This document shows positions 1 through 6,517 of a stretch of DNA of 6,517 nt, piece after piece (positions within the stretch are counted from its first letter, which is position 1; each line of letters opens with the position of its first letter). The DNA lies in assembly GCA_003512825.1 (NCBI GenBank), contig DOOI01000210.1:1-6517 (forward strand). The letters are read 5' to 3'. The DNA is from Paracoccaceae bacterium. Its GTDB lineage: Bacteria; Pseudomonadota; Alphaproteobacteria; Rhodobacterales; Rhodobacteraceae. A program made the translations under genes and the position numbers. The notes under the pieces are model-generated. The model was not told the DNA's origin, searched no databases, and saw nothing but the letters and a program-made list of their open reading frames with translations.

Positions 1-2022
1 CGGGCGGCGGCCCTGATCTCGGCACGGCGGGCGCGTTCGGCAGGATCGCGGCTTCATCTTAGGCTGACAGGGGTTTTCGGGCTATTGGCGCTGATCCCCA
101 CCGTTTCGGTGGCGATCTTCGCGGGTCTGACTGTGAATATTGGGCTTGAGGGGTGGTTTTCAGACCGGGTTCGCAGTGTTGTCGGCTCGTCTCTTTCAGC
201 GGCTCAAGCCTATGAAGAAGAGCATCACCGCGACTTGACGGCGGATACAGAAGCATTGGCTTCGTTGATTGAGGCAACGCGTCAAGCCACGATGTTCATG
301 ACGGATGGTGATATTCGCAACGTCTTGGCGCAGGGGCAGTCGCAAATTCAGCGTGGGCTGCGTGAAGCCTATGTCATTGATAGCGGTGGAACAATTCGGG
401 CGCGCGGCGAACGGTCATATCTTTTTGACTTTGAACAACCCACTGCGGAACAGGTCACCGAGGCGCTGGAGCTGGGACTGGTTGTGATTGAGGATTGGTC
501 CAACAACGAATTTCGTGCCTTGGTGCCGCTCGACGGGTTTGCGGACAGGTTTCTGTATGTCACCCGCGATGTGGATGGCTCGCTTTTGGCGCTGCTGGAT
601 GAAACGCAGGAAACGGCACGTTTCTATCAGCAATTAGAGAATGAGCGGGGCCGGGTGCTGTTTGAGTTTGGCTTGGTCTATCTTGGCTTTGCGGTGATCT
701 TGGTGCTGGCTGCGGTGTGGCTGGGCCTATGGTTTGCGGAGCGCCTGTCACATCCTGTGGGGCTGCTTGCCGGGGCCGCGCAGCGCGTGGGCGCTGGCGA
801 TTTGGATGTGCGGGTTCCAGAGGAAGAGGGCGACGACGAAATCGCGCTCTTGGGCCGATTGTTCAACCAGATGACCCGGCAACTGAAGGGCCAGCGCGCG
901 ACGTTGCTCGAGAACACGGGCCAGATCGAACGGCGTCGGCGATTGTTCGATTCGGTGCTTTCATCGGTCACATCGGGGGTGGTGGGGCTTGATCCAGCCG
1001 GCCGGGTGACATTTGTGAACCGCTCAGCAGAGCGGTTACTGGATTGGCATGAGGAGCAAGCCAGTCTGGCGCTTACAGTGGCGGTGCCGGAATTTGGTGC
1101 GCTTTATGAGCGGCTCAGGGCCAGCAGTTCTGAGGCCATGCAAGAAGAGGTAAAGGTTTCGCGCGGCGGTCGGATGGAAAACCTGCTGGTGCGGATGGCG
1201 CGGCGACGCAATGCGGAAGGCCAGCCCGAGGGCTATGTGGTGGCCTTTGATGACGTGACGGAGTTGGTGAGCGCGCAACGAATGGCGGCTTGGGGCGATG
1301 TGGCGCGCCGGATCGCGCATGAGATCAAAAACCCCCTGACCCCGATCCAATTGTCTGCCGAGCGGATCAAGCGCAAGTTTGGCCGTCAGTTGACCGAGGA
1401 TCAAGCGACAGACCTAGAAGCGCTGACGGGTGTGATCGTGCGGCAAACCAACGATCTGCGTCGCATCGTTGACGAGTTTTCCAAATTCGCCCGCATGCCC
1501 GAGCCTGTGACCCGCCGCGAAGACCTGACTTTGATGCTGCGCGAGGCTGTGATGTTGCAGCAAGCCGGGCAACCTTCGGTGCGGTTTGATGTATCTGTGC
1601 CTGATACGCCGCTATTGGCAGAGGTCGATGCAACAATGCTGCATCAGGCGTTGACCAACCTGATCAAGAATGCGGGTGAAGCGATTGAAAGCCGCATCAA
1701 GAGCGGCGTGCCGGATGGGTTTGCGCCTGAAATCCGGGTTTCGTTGACCAGTGCGGGCAATCGGGCAGAGGTGCGGATTGCCGACAATGGCATCGGCCTG
1801 CCCGAAGACCGCGCGCGGCTTTTTGAGCCTTATGTGACAACCCGCGACGAGGGCACCGGGCTTGGCCTGCCCATCGTCAAAAAGATTATCGAAGAACATG
1901 GCGGCACGCTCTCGCTTGAGGATGCGCCGCCCTTTGGTTCCGACCCACATTGCGGTGCAATGGCGGTGATCGGGCTGCAATTGGGGGACCTTTTGACCCC
2001 CTCTGAAACGGTAGCTGTGTGA
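1..2022 (+). CDS. ntrY: NtrY, nitrogen-regulation sensor histidine kinase (5' end cut by window edge)
   Basis: This is the membrane sensor kinase of the NtrY/NtrX two-component pair, which autophosphorylates on a His and passes phosphate to NtrX. The frame is open from base 1, so the gene starts left of the window; a TTG at base 85 lies inside a membrane helix and is not the start. In window codons: a membrane helix at about 21-46, a periplasmic sensor region at 50-218, a second helix at 221-245, HAMP at 246-298 and PAS at about 309-420. The HisKA domain carries HEIKNP with phospho-acceptor His440. The ATPase domain has an N box (Asn557), DNGIGLP (Asp595) and GTGLGLP (Gly618-Gly622). All catalytic motifs are intact. 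Family members have about 750 residues; 673 are present, so roughly 70-80 residues with the first helices are missing. The ntrX gene follows 9 bases later. The histidine kinase call is certain; the NtrY call is very likely from the domain order and the ntrX partner. Confidence 0.95.
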   Translation, partial: RAAALISARRARSAGSRLHLRLTGVFGLLALIPTVSVAIFAGLTVNIGLEGWFSDRVRSVVGSSLSAAQAYEEEHHRDLTADTEALASLIEATRQATMFMTDGDIRNVLAQGQSQIQRGLREAYVIDSGGTIRARGERSYLFDFEQPTAEQVTEALELGLVVIEDWSNNEFRALVPLDGFADRFLYVTRDVDGSLLALLDETQETARFYQQLENERGRVLFEFGLVYLGFAVILVLAAVWLGLWFAERLSHPVGLLAGAAQRVGAGDLDVRVPEEEGDDEIALLGRLFNQMTRQLKGQRATLLENTGQIERRRRLFDSVLSSVTSGVVGLDPAGRVTFVNRSAERLLDWHEEQASLALTVAVPEFGALYERLRASSSEAMQEEVKVSRGGRMENLLVRMARRRNAEGQPEGYVVAFDDVTELVSAQRMAAWGDVARRIAHEIKNPLTPIQLSAERIKRKFGRQLTEDQATDLEALTGVIVRQTNDLRRIVDEFSKFARMPEPVTRREDLTLMLREAVMLQQAGQPSVRFDVSVPDTPLLAEVDATMLHQALTNLIKNAGEAIESRIKSGVPDGFAPEIRVSLTSAGNRAEVRIADNGIGLPEDRARLFEPYVTTRDEGTGLGLPIVKKIIEEHGGTLSLEDAPPFGSDPHCGAMAVIGLQLGDLLTPSETVAV

Positions 2023-2024
2023 GG
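2021..2024 (+). promoter_or_regulatory. Ribosome binding site of ntrX, overlapping the ntrY stop codon
   Basis: GAGG shares bases with the ntrY TGA stop (2020-2022) and lies 7 bases before the ATG at 2032. The spacing decides for that start over the ATG at 2026, and the overlap suggests that ribosomes finishing ntrY help to start ntrX. Confidence 0.7.
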
Positions 2025-2031
2025 TATGACT

Positions 2032-3453
2032 ATGAGCGATATCCTGATCGTCGATGATGAACGCGACATTCGGCAACTGATCTCGGATATTTTGGAGGAT
2101 GAGGGCTATCCCACGCGGCTGGCTGGCAATTCCGATGAAGCGATGCGGGCGGTCAGTGACGCGGCCCCCGCTTTAATGGTGCTCGATATCTGGTTGAAAG
2201 ACAGCCGGATGGACGGGATCGATATTCTCAAAGCCGTCAAGCGAGACAATCCAGACGTGCCGATCATCATCATTTCCGGCCATGGAAATATCGAAATTGC
2301 CGTCGCAGCTATCAAACAAGGGGCCTATGATTTTATCGAAAAGCCCTTCAACATTGACCAGCTTCTGGTGGTGATCCGTCGCGCGATGGAGACCAGCCGT
2401 TTGCGACGCGAGAATATCGAGCTGCGCCGCCGGGATGTGACACAATCCGATATGGTCGGCACGTCGGCTGTGTTTCGCGCCATGATGGGGCAATTGGATA
2501 AAGTCACCAAATCCAACGGCCGGGTGATGCTGACCGGGCCTGCGGGCGTGGGCAAGGAAGTGGCCGCGCGCTACATTCACACCAAATCCAATCGAGCGTC
2601 TGCCCCGTTTGTGACGGTGGGCTGTGCAACGATAGAGCCAGAGCGCATGGAAGAGGTGCTGTTCGGGCGAGAAAGTGCTGCGCGAGGCATTGAGCCGGGA
2701 CTGTTGGAGCAGGCCAATGGCGGGGTCATCTACTTCGACGAAGTGGCAGACATGCCTTCGGGAACCCAATCGAAAATCCTGCGCGTTCTGGTGGATCAGC
2801 AATTCACGCGCGTTGGCGGCACAGAAAAAGTGCGGGTAGATCTGCGGGTGGTTTCCTCGACAAGCAGGGATCTGGACGCCGAGATTGCCGCCGGGCGGTT
2901 TCGTCAGGAACTCTATCATCGGCTCAATGTGGTGCCAATTCCGGTGCCTTCGCTTGAGGAACGGCGAGAGGATATCCCGGTTCTGGCGCATCATTTCATC
3001 GAGATGTTCAACCGCACCCAAGGGCTGGCATTGCGCCCCTTGGCGGAAGATGCTGTGGCGTTGATGCAAACGATGACATGGCCCGGCAACGTTCGGCAGT
3101 TGCGGAACCTGATCGAGCGGGTTTTGATTTTGGGCGATGGGACTGGCACCATTCAGGCGGCTGAGCTGCCAATCGAAGAGAGCCGTGCGCCCGGCGACGA
3201 TGGGCGGGTGGTATTGTCGGGGGCTTTGGCGGCTTTGCCGTTGCGCGAAGCGCGCGAGGCCTTCGAGCGCGAGTATTTGCTGACGCAAATCAACCGATTT
3301 GGCGGCAATATCTCGCGGACGGCGTCGTTTGTCGGTATGGAGCGCTCGGCGCTGCATCGCAAGCTGAAATCGCTCAACGTGGTGACCGGGTCTAAGGGTG
3401 GGGGCCGTGTGGCCTACCTTGAGGATGACGAAGAGGACGCCGCCGAGGCATAA
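2032..3453 (+). CDS. ntrX: NtrX, NtrC-family response regulator lacking the sigma-54 GAFTGA loop
   Basis: This is the DNA-binding response regulator paired with NtrY. The start is taken at the second of two close ATGs (2026 and 2032): GAGG at 2021-2024 sits 7 bases before 2032 but only 1 base before 2026, and MSDILIVDDE is the usual family beginning. The product has 473 residues. The receiver domain (1-120) has Asp8/Asp9, phospho-acceptor Asp52, Ser82 and Lys104. The AAA+ domain (about 140-380) has Walker A GPAGVGKE at 169-176, Walker B at 232-237 (FDE), a sensor I region at 270-281 (reads SSTSRDL), arginine-finger candidates Arg291 and Arg297, and a WPGNVRQLRN sensor II. A Fis-type helix-turn-helix lies at about 424-450, followed by an acidic tail. 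Between Leu210-Phe211-Gly212 and Gly223 the chain is too short to hold GAFTGA, so activation of sigma-54 polymerase is unlikely; this matches what I recall of alphaproteobacterial NtrX. It is probably cotranscribed and translationally coupled with ntrY. Confidence 0.95.
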   Translation: MSDILIVDDERDIRQLISDILEDEGYPTRLAGNSDEAMRAVSDAAPALMVLDIWLKDSRMDGIDILKAVKRDNPDVPIIIISGHGNIEIAVAAIKQGAYDFIEKPFNIDQLLVVIRRAMETSRLRRENIELRRRDVTQSDMVGTSAVFRAMMGQLDKVTKSNGRVMLTGPAGVGKEVAARYIHTKSNRASAPFVTVGCATIEPERMEEVLFGRESAARGIEPGLLEQANGGVIYFDEVADMPSGTQSKILRVLVDQQFTRVGGTEKVRVDLRVVSSTSRDLDAEIAAGRFRQELYHRLNVVPIPVPSLEERREDIPVLAHHFIEMFNRTQGLALRPLAEDAVALMQTMTWPGNVRQLRNLIERVLILGDGTGTIQAAELPIEESRAPGDDGRVVLSGALAALPLREAREAFEREYLLTQINRFGGNISRTASFVGMERSALHRKLKSLNVVTGSKGGGRVAYLEDDEEDAAEA

Positions 3454-3464
3454 GGTGTGCCAGT

Positions 3465-3488
3465 GTTGATCTTATGCGAAAGATCAAC
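3465..3488. terminator. Perfect 9-bp hairpin between convergent ntrX and lipoprotein gene ends (possible bidirectional terminator)
   Basis: GTTGATCTT at 3465-3473 and AAGATCAAC at 3480-3488 are exact reverse complements around a 6-base loop. The hairpin lies 11 bases after the ntrX stop and covers the stop codon (3484-3486) of the minus-strand lipoprotein gene. Its position is right for a shared terminator of two convergent genes. No T tract follows on either strand and the stem is AT-rich for a terminator, so it may instead act as a 3'-end stabiliser or a weak, factor-assisted terminator. Confidence 0.45.
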
Positions 3489-3942
3489 CCCGTGTGACGA
3501 TCAACATACCTGTCGGGCGGGAGATGGCGCAGGATTTTGGCGTGAGGCGGGGCAGGGTAGTCGTCGCGCCCTCGGGGGCGTTGCGCGCGGTCGCAGGTGG
3601 ACAGGCGGGGATGGAAACAGGGGTATAGCCTGCCGCATTCATGCATTGTGCCATGACGCGCCCGCGGAGGTCTGCGTTGATATCAACGGAATAGGCCTCG
3701 CCGCCGATCATCTCATAGCGCACCACGCAAACACCGGCAGCATCGCAGGTTTTCAGCGGCACAAAGCGCAGGGGCGTGAGCCGGGTTTCCAAAGCCCGTG
3801 GCGCGTCGCGCAAGGCGGTGACGTCACAGCGGGTTTCCACCTGATCGCGGGTGCTCACAGTTTCGCCGACGCGATACCACATCGAGACCGGGGCACAGGC
3901 ACTCATCAAGACCGCGAAGCAAAGGGCGGGCAGGGCTTTCAT
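3484..3942 (-). CDS. Small cysteine-rich lipoprotein of unknown function
   Basis: Function is unknown. The 152-residue product begins with a short lipoprotein signal: Lys2, a hydrophobic stretch (residues 3-14) and a lipobox-like LMSAC with Cys16 as the lipidation site. The -3 position is Met instead of the usual Leu, a tolerated variant. After cleavage the protein has six cysteines (39, 66, 72, 100, 114, 138), enough for three disulfides, which suits a periplasmic location. Recognisable pieces are TRCDVTALRDAP and AQCMNAAGYTPVSIPAC; I have a recollection of similar proteins in other Rhodobacterales but cannot confirm it. The ATG at 3942 was chosen because the signal peptide begins there; a longer reading from 4044 would bury the signal, and a weak GCGAG (3954-3950) sits 7 bases upstream. 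The gene is convergent with ntrX and divergent from trkA, so it forms its own transcription unit. The evidence that it is real is the signal, the cysteines and a clean fit between neighbours. Confidence 0.8.
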   Translation of the reverse strand: MKALPALCFAVLMSACAPVSMWYRVGETVSTRDQVETRCDVTALRDAPRALETRLTPLRFVPLKTCDAAGVCVVRYEMIGGEAYSVDINADLRGRVMAQCMNAAGYTPVSIPACPPATARNAPEGATTTLPRLTPKSCAISRPTGMLIVTRG

Positions 3943-4003
3943 CACTGAACTCGCGTGGCAACAGGTTTCAAAGACCTCCGGCCAACTCTCGATGCTTGGC
4001 GCG

Positions 4004-4024
4004 AGAATTACAATTGAATTGACC
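4004..4024. promoter_or_regulatory. AT-rich core of the divergent lipoprotein/trkA intergenic region, probable promoter area
   Basis: The 135-bp region between the two start codons has an AT-rich island in otherwise GC-rich sequence. It holds three AATT repeats (4006-4009, 4012-4015, 4017-4020). TACAAT at 4009-4014 (plus) and TGTAAT at 4012-4007 (minus) each match five of six bases of the -10 consensus, and each lies about 65 bases before its start codon. No good -35 box stands at 17 bases from either. TTGACC at 4019-4024 resembles a plus-strand -35, but no matching -10 follows it. A promoter in both directions is required by the gene layout; the exact boxes are tentative. Confidence 0.35.
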
Positions 4025-4065
4025 CGCTGGGCCGCATCTGCCAATCAGTGGCCGCTGGATACCCC

Positions 4066-4070
4066 GGAGG
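4066..4070 (+). promoter_or_regulatory. Strong ribosome binding site of trkA
   Basis: GGAGG lies 7 bases before the ATG at 4078, which is ideal spacing. It settles the start against an in-frame GTG at 4048 that would add ten residues ahead of the nucleotide-binding fold. Confidence 0.85.
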
Positions 4071-4077
4071 ACGGCAT

Positions 4078-5454
4078 ATGAAGGTGATTATTTGCGGTGC
4101 GGGCCAAGTTGGCTGGCAAATCGCACGGCACCTTGCAGGTGAGAAAAACCACGTCACCGTGGTCGATAGCAACGCGGATCTGGTGCGGCGCGCGACGGAA
4201 TCTCTCGACGTGTCAGGCGTTCATGGCTTTGCCAGCTACCCAGACGTGCTTGAACGGGCGGGTGCGCGCGATGCCGATATGATCATCGCGGCCACCCATT
4301 CCGACGAAGTGAATATGGTCACCTGTCAGGTGGCACATTCGGTGTTTTCCATTCCGCGCAAAATCGCGCGATTGCGCGCCCAAAGCTATCTTGATGCGAT
4401 TTACTCCGATCTATACCGCCGCGATCACTTGCCCATTGATGTGGTGATCAGCCCGGAGCGCGAAGTCGCCGAGGCGGCCCTGCGCCGTTTGGCCTCGCCT
4501 GCTGCGTTTGATACTGAGACGTTCATGGGCGGGCGGGCGCAGCTTTTGGGGATCACAATCGAGGATGATTGCCCAGTGGTGAATACGCCGCTGCGTCAGT
4601 TGAGCGATCTTTTCTCGACCCTGCGTGCCGTGGTCGTTGGAGTGCGCCGCGAGGGTCGACTTTTTGCGCCCGAGCCCGGCGATCAGCTGTTTGTGGGCGA
4701 TGATTGCTATGTCATCGCCGTAACGGATGACACGCCGCGCACCTTGGAGATTTTCGGCAAGACGTTGAAAAAGCAAGAGCGGGTGATCATCATCGGGGCT
4801 GGGAACGTGGGGCTGGCGGTGGCCAAGGCCCTTGAGGAGCGCGTGGATCGGATCCGCGCCAAGGTGATCGAAAAAGACCGTCGTGTCGCGGAATTCGCCG
4901 CTGACGCGTTAGAACGCACCATTGTGCTCAATGGCGATGGACTGGATTCGGCGCTTTTGGCCGAAGCCAATATCGACCGGGCCGATGCGGTGCTTTGCGT
5001 CACTGATGACGATAAGGTGAATATGCTCACCGCCGTGCGCGCCAAGGCTGAGGGCTGCCCAATGGCAATTGCCTTGGTCAATGACCCGACGCTGGTGCCG
5101 CTGATGGGGCCTTTGGGGGTGGATGCCTATATCAACCCACGGGCGACCACAGTGTCATCGATTTTGCGCCACATCCGCCACGGCCGCGTGCGCGGGGTCT
5201 ATTCGATCGGGGATGCAGAGGCCGAAGTGATCGAAGCGGAAGTGCTGTCGACCTCTCCGATTTCCGGTCAGAAGATTCGCGATGTGAATTTCCCGGAAGG
5301 CGTCTTGGTCGGCGCGATCCAAAAGGGCAAAACGGTGGTGAAACCCACAGGTGAGACGCGGATCGACGAGGGCGACATTATCGCGCTCTTTTCGATGGCG
5401 AAGGATGTGCCGGAAGTCGAGCGCCTCTTGCAGGTCTCGATCGACTATTTCTAG
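4078..5454 (+). CDS. trkA: TrkA, NAD(H)/nucleotide-binding regulatory subunit of the Trk K+ uptake system
   Basis: TrkA is the cytoplasmic, peripheral membrane subunit that forms a gating ring under the TrkH K+ channel and controls it by binding nucleotides. The 458-residue product matches the length of E. coli TrkA. It is a tandem of two RCK modules. The first Rossmann half begins MKVIICGAGQVG (GxGxxG at 7-12) and has Asp30 at the end of the second strand, typical of NAD(H) binding. A TrkA_C domain follows at about 135-225. The second Rossmann half has GAGNVG at 240-245 and acidic Glu265 at the matching place, then a second TrkA_C domain at about 370-455. Both glycine motifs are intact, so both halves probably bind nucleotide. 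The start is fixed by GGAGG at 4066-4070. trkH begins 4 bases after the stop, so the two are surely one operon. The promoter is probably in the 3943-4077 gap, independent of ntrYX if the hairpin at 3465 terminates transcription. Confidence 0.96.
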   Translation: MKVIICGAGQVGWQIARHLAGEKNHVTVVDSNADLVRRATESLDVSGVHGFASYPDVLERAGARDADMIIAATHSDEVNMVTCQVAHSVFSIPRKIARLRAQSYLDAIYSDLYRRDHLPIDVVISPEREVAEAALRRLASPAAFDTETFMGGRAQLLGITIEDDCPVVNTPLRQLSDLFSTLRAVVVGVRREGRLFAPEPGDQLFVGDDCYVIAVTDDTPRTLEIFGKTLKKQERVIIIGAGNVGLAVAKALEERVDRIRAKVIEKDRRVAEFAADALERTIVLNGDGLDSALLAEANIDRADAVLCVTDDDKVNMLTAVRAKAEGCPMAIALVNDPTLVPLMGPLGVDAYINPRATTVSSILRHIRHGRVRGVYSIGDAEAEVIEAEVLSTSPISGQKIRDVNFPEGVLVGAIQKGKTVVKPTGETRIDEGDIIALFSMAKDVPEVERLLQVSIDYF

Positions 5455-5458
5455 ACCG

Positions 5459-6517
5459 ATGCGCGACCGACTTTCCGAACAACCCCTGTTCTTGCTGGTT
5501 TCTGGCATTGCGTCGGCTTCCATGTTTGTGCCTGCACTTCATGCGGCGGCCCTGCGCTCTCATGCAGAAGCGCGGGCGTTCTTTTATTCGGGTTTGCTTG
5601 GGTTGATCTTGCTCGGGTTCATCATGGTGGCCCGATCGAACCAACCGCGCCGCAAGAGTTTGATGCATAACCTGCTGGCATTGTTCGGAATTTTCGCAAT
5701 ATTGCCGCTGTGGCTCGCCGTGCCTTTCCGCGAGGCGCTGCAAACCGCCTCCTTTCTCAATGCGTGGCTCGAGATGGTGTCCTCGCTGACAACGACGGGA
5801 GCCAGTCTTTTTGCGCCGGAACGGTTGAGTGACACCTTGCATCTTTGGCGGGCGCAGGTGGGCTGGTTAGGCGGGTTGCTCATGTGGATCGCCGCAGCAG
5901 CGGTGCTCGCCCCTTTGAGCCTTGGTGGTTTTGAGGTGACGGCAAGTGCCGAGCCGGGGCGCGGTGATACGAAGGCCAGCAATGCCGACCGAATGGACCC
6001 TCAACGCCGTTTCATGCGCGTCGCGCTGACGCTGACGCCGATCTACCTTGGACTGACTGCTGCGCTTTGGATCATGCTTTTGATGCTGGGCGAGCGTGGG
6101 GTGGTTGCCTTGGCGCATGCAATGTCAACGCTTTCTACCTCGGGGATCTCGCCTGTGGGCGGCCTTCAAAATGGACAAGCGGGCTTTGCCGGAGAGGCTT
6201 TGGTTGCGCTTTTCTTGCTATTTGCCTTGTCGCGGCTGACGTTTTCTTCAGACACGCTCACCACGGCGCGCCCCGGAATTTTAAGCGATCCAGAATTTCG
6301 CCTTGGGCTATTGATTGTTGCAGGTGTCAGTGGGGTGTTGTTCTTGCGTCATTGGGGCGGGGCGACGGAATTACAGGCTGATATGGGCTTTGTTCCGACG
6401 CTGCGCGCACTGTGGGGCACTGCATTTACGGCCTTGTCGTTTCTAACGACGACAGGGTTTGAAAGTGCGGATTGGGAAGGGGCGCGCTTGTGGTCGGGCC
6501 TGCCGACACCGGGGTTG
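5459..6517 (+). CDS. trkH: TrkH-family K+ channel/transporter subunit (3' end cut by window edge)
   Basis: This is the integral inner-membrane K+-conducting subunit that works with TrkA. The frame is open from the ATG at 5459 to the last base (353 codons, no stop); family members have about 480-510 residues, so about a third is missing. Three of the four expected pore loops are visible: loop 1 with SSLTTTGAS (filter Gly114), loop 2 with STLSTSGIS (Gly229) and loop 3 with SFLTTTGFE (Gly333). The family motif WR-x4-WLGG is present at 130-139. Hydrophobic helices flank them at about 10-32, 41-58, 70-89, 136-156, 188-210, 246-262 and 280-296. The fourth pore loop lies beyond the window. No clear ribosome binding site precedes the ATG, and the trkA stop is only 4 bases away, so translation is probably coupled to trkA. 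The protein could carry another Trk/Ktr-family name, but adjacency to a two-module TrkA favours TrkH. Confidence 0.93.
   Translation, partial: MRDRLSEQPLFLLVSGIASASMFVPALHAAALRSHAEARAFFYSGLLGLILLGFIMVARSNQPRRKSLMHNLLALFGIFAILPLWLAVPFREALQTASFLNAWLEMVSSLTTTGASLFAPERLSDTLHLWRAQVGWLGGLLMWIAAAAVLAPLSLGGFEVTASAEPGRGDTKASNADRMDPQRRFMRVALTLTPIYLGLTAALWIMLLMLGERGVVALAHAMSTLSTSGISPVGGLQNGQAGFAGEALVALFLLFALSRLTFSSDTLTTARPGILSDPEFRLGLLIVAGVSGVLFLRHWGGATELQADMGFVPTLRALWGTAFTALSFLTTTGFESADWEGARLWSGLPTPGL

Noticed and set aside
85..87. TTG as the start of ntrY
   Set aside because: The reading frame continues upstream to base 1 with family-like sequence, and the TTG falls in the middle of a membrane helix.
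2173..3357. A 394-codon open frame antisense to ntrX
   Set aside because: It lies wholly inside ntrX, whose domains are unmistakable. Its translation is rich in His, Arg and Gln and shows no domain, as expected of a shadow frame opposite a GC-rich gene.
3457..3948. A 163-codon plus-strand open frame just after ntrX
   Set aside because: It overlaps the minus-strand lipoprotein gene almost completely. The minus strand has a signal peptide, lipobox and ordered cysteines; the plus-strand product looks like low-quality shadow translation and has no ribosome binding site.
3962..3978. A small imperfect inverted repeat (AGGTTT, three-base loop, AGACCT) in the intergenic region
   Set aside because: It has six pairs including a wobble, no T tract and no link to a known regulator. 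Repeats this short occur by chance.
4048..4050. GTG as an upstream start for trkA
   Set aside because: It would add ten residues before the MKVIICGAG fold and has no ribosome binding site, while GGAGG is ideally spaced for the ATG at 4078.
6067..6381. A 104-codon plus-strand frame inside trkH, and several minus-strand frames at 5378-6118
   Set aside because: All overlap the trkH frame, which has three pore loops and regular membrane helices. The others have no recognisable feature.

Overview
This window looks like core chromosome from an alphaproteobacterium, most likely a marine Rhodobacteraceae (Roseobacter-group) species. The evidence is protein character, a moderately high GC content with GC-rich third positions, and the gene order ntrY-ntrX-(small lipoprotein)-trkA-trkH. 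I inferred this from remembered family features, not from a database search. I see no insertion sequence, prophage, CRISPR array, tRNA or rRNA, and no base-composition break that would suggest recent transfer.

Layout. Bases 1-2022 hold the 3' nine-tenths or so of ntrY, a membrane sensor histidine kinase whose start lies left of the window. ntrX (2032-3453) follows at once and encodes its response regulator; the ntrX ribosome binding site overlaps the ntrY stop codon. A short gap with a perfect 9-bp hairpin (3465-3488) separates ntrX from a convergent minus-strand gene (3484-3942) for a small cysteine-rich lipoprotein of unknown function. A 135-bp divergent intergenic region (3943-4077) with an AT-rich core probably carries promoters in both directions. 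trkA (4078-5454) and trkH (5459 to beyond the right edge) follow, separated by 4 bases, and form a K+ uptake pair.

How the genes work together. NtrY senses a signal through a periplasmic domain and a cytoplasmic PAS domain and passes phosphate to NtrX Asp52. This NtrX has the receiver, AAA+ and Fis-type DNA-binding domains, but lacks the GAFTGA loop that contacts sigma-54, so it probably acts as a sigma-70-type regulator or repressor. TrkA is the soluble NAD(H)/nucleotide-binding gating ring for the TrkH K+ channel subunit. In related genomes this neighbourhood is often flanked by dusB(nifR3)-ntrB-ntrC upstream and hfq-hflX downstream; those genes are outside the window and are only expected here.

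Verdict on novelty. This is mostly an ordinary, well-known locus. The points worth a second look are the uncharacterised lipoprotein wedged on the opposite strand between the two conserved pairs, the sigma-54-loop deletion in NtrX, and the shared hairpin at the convergent gene ends. I found no sign of an undescribed multi-gene system.
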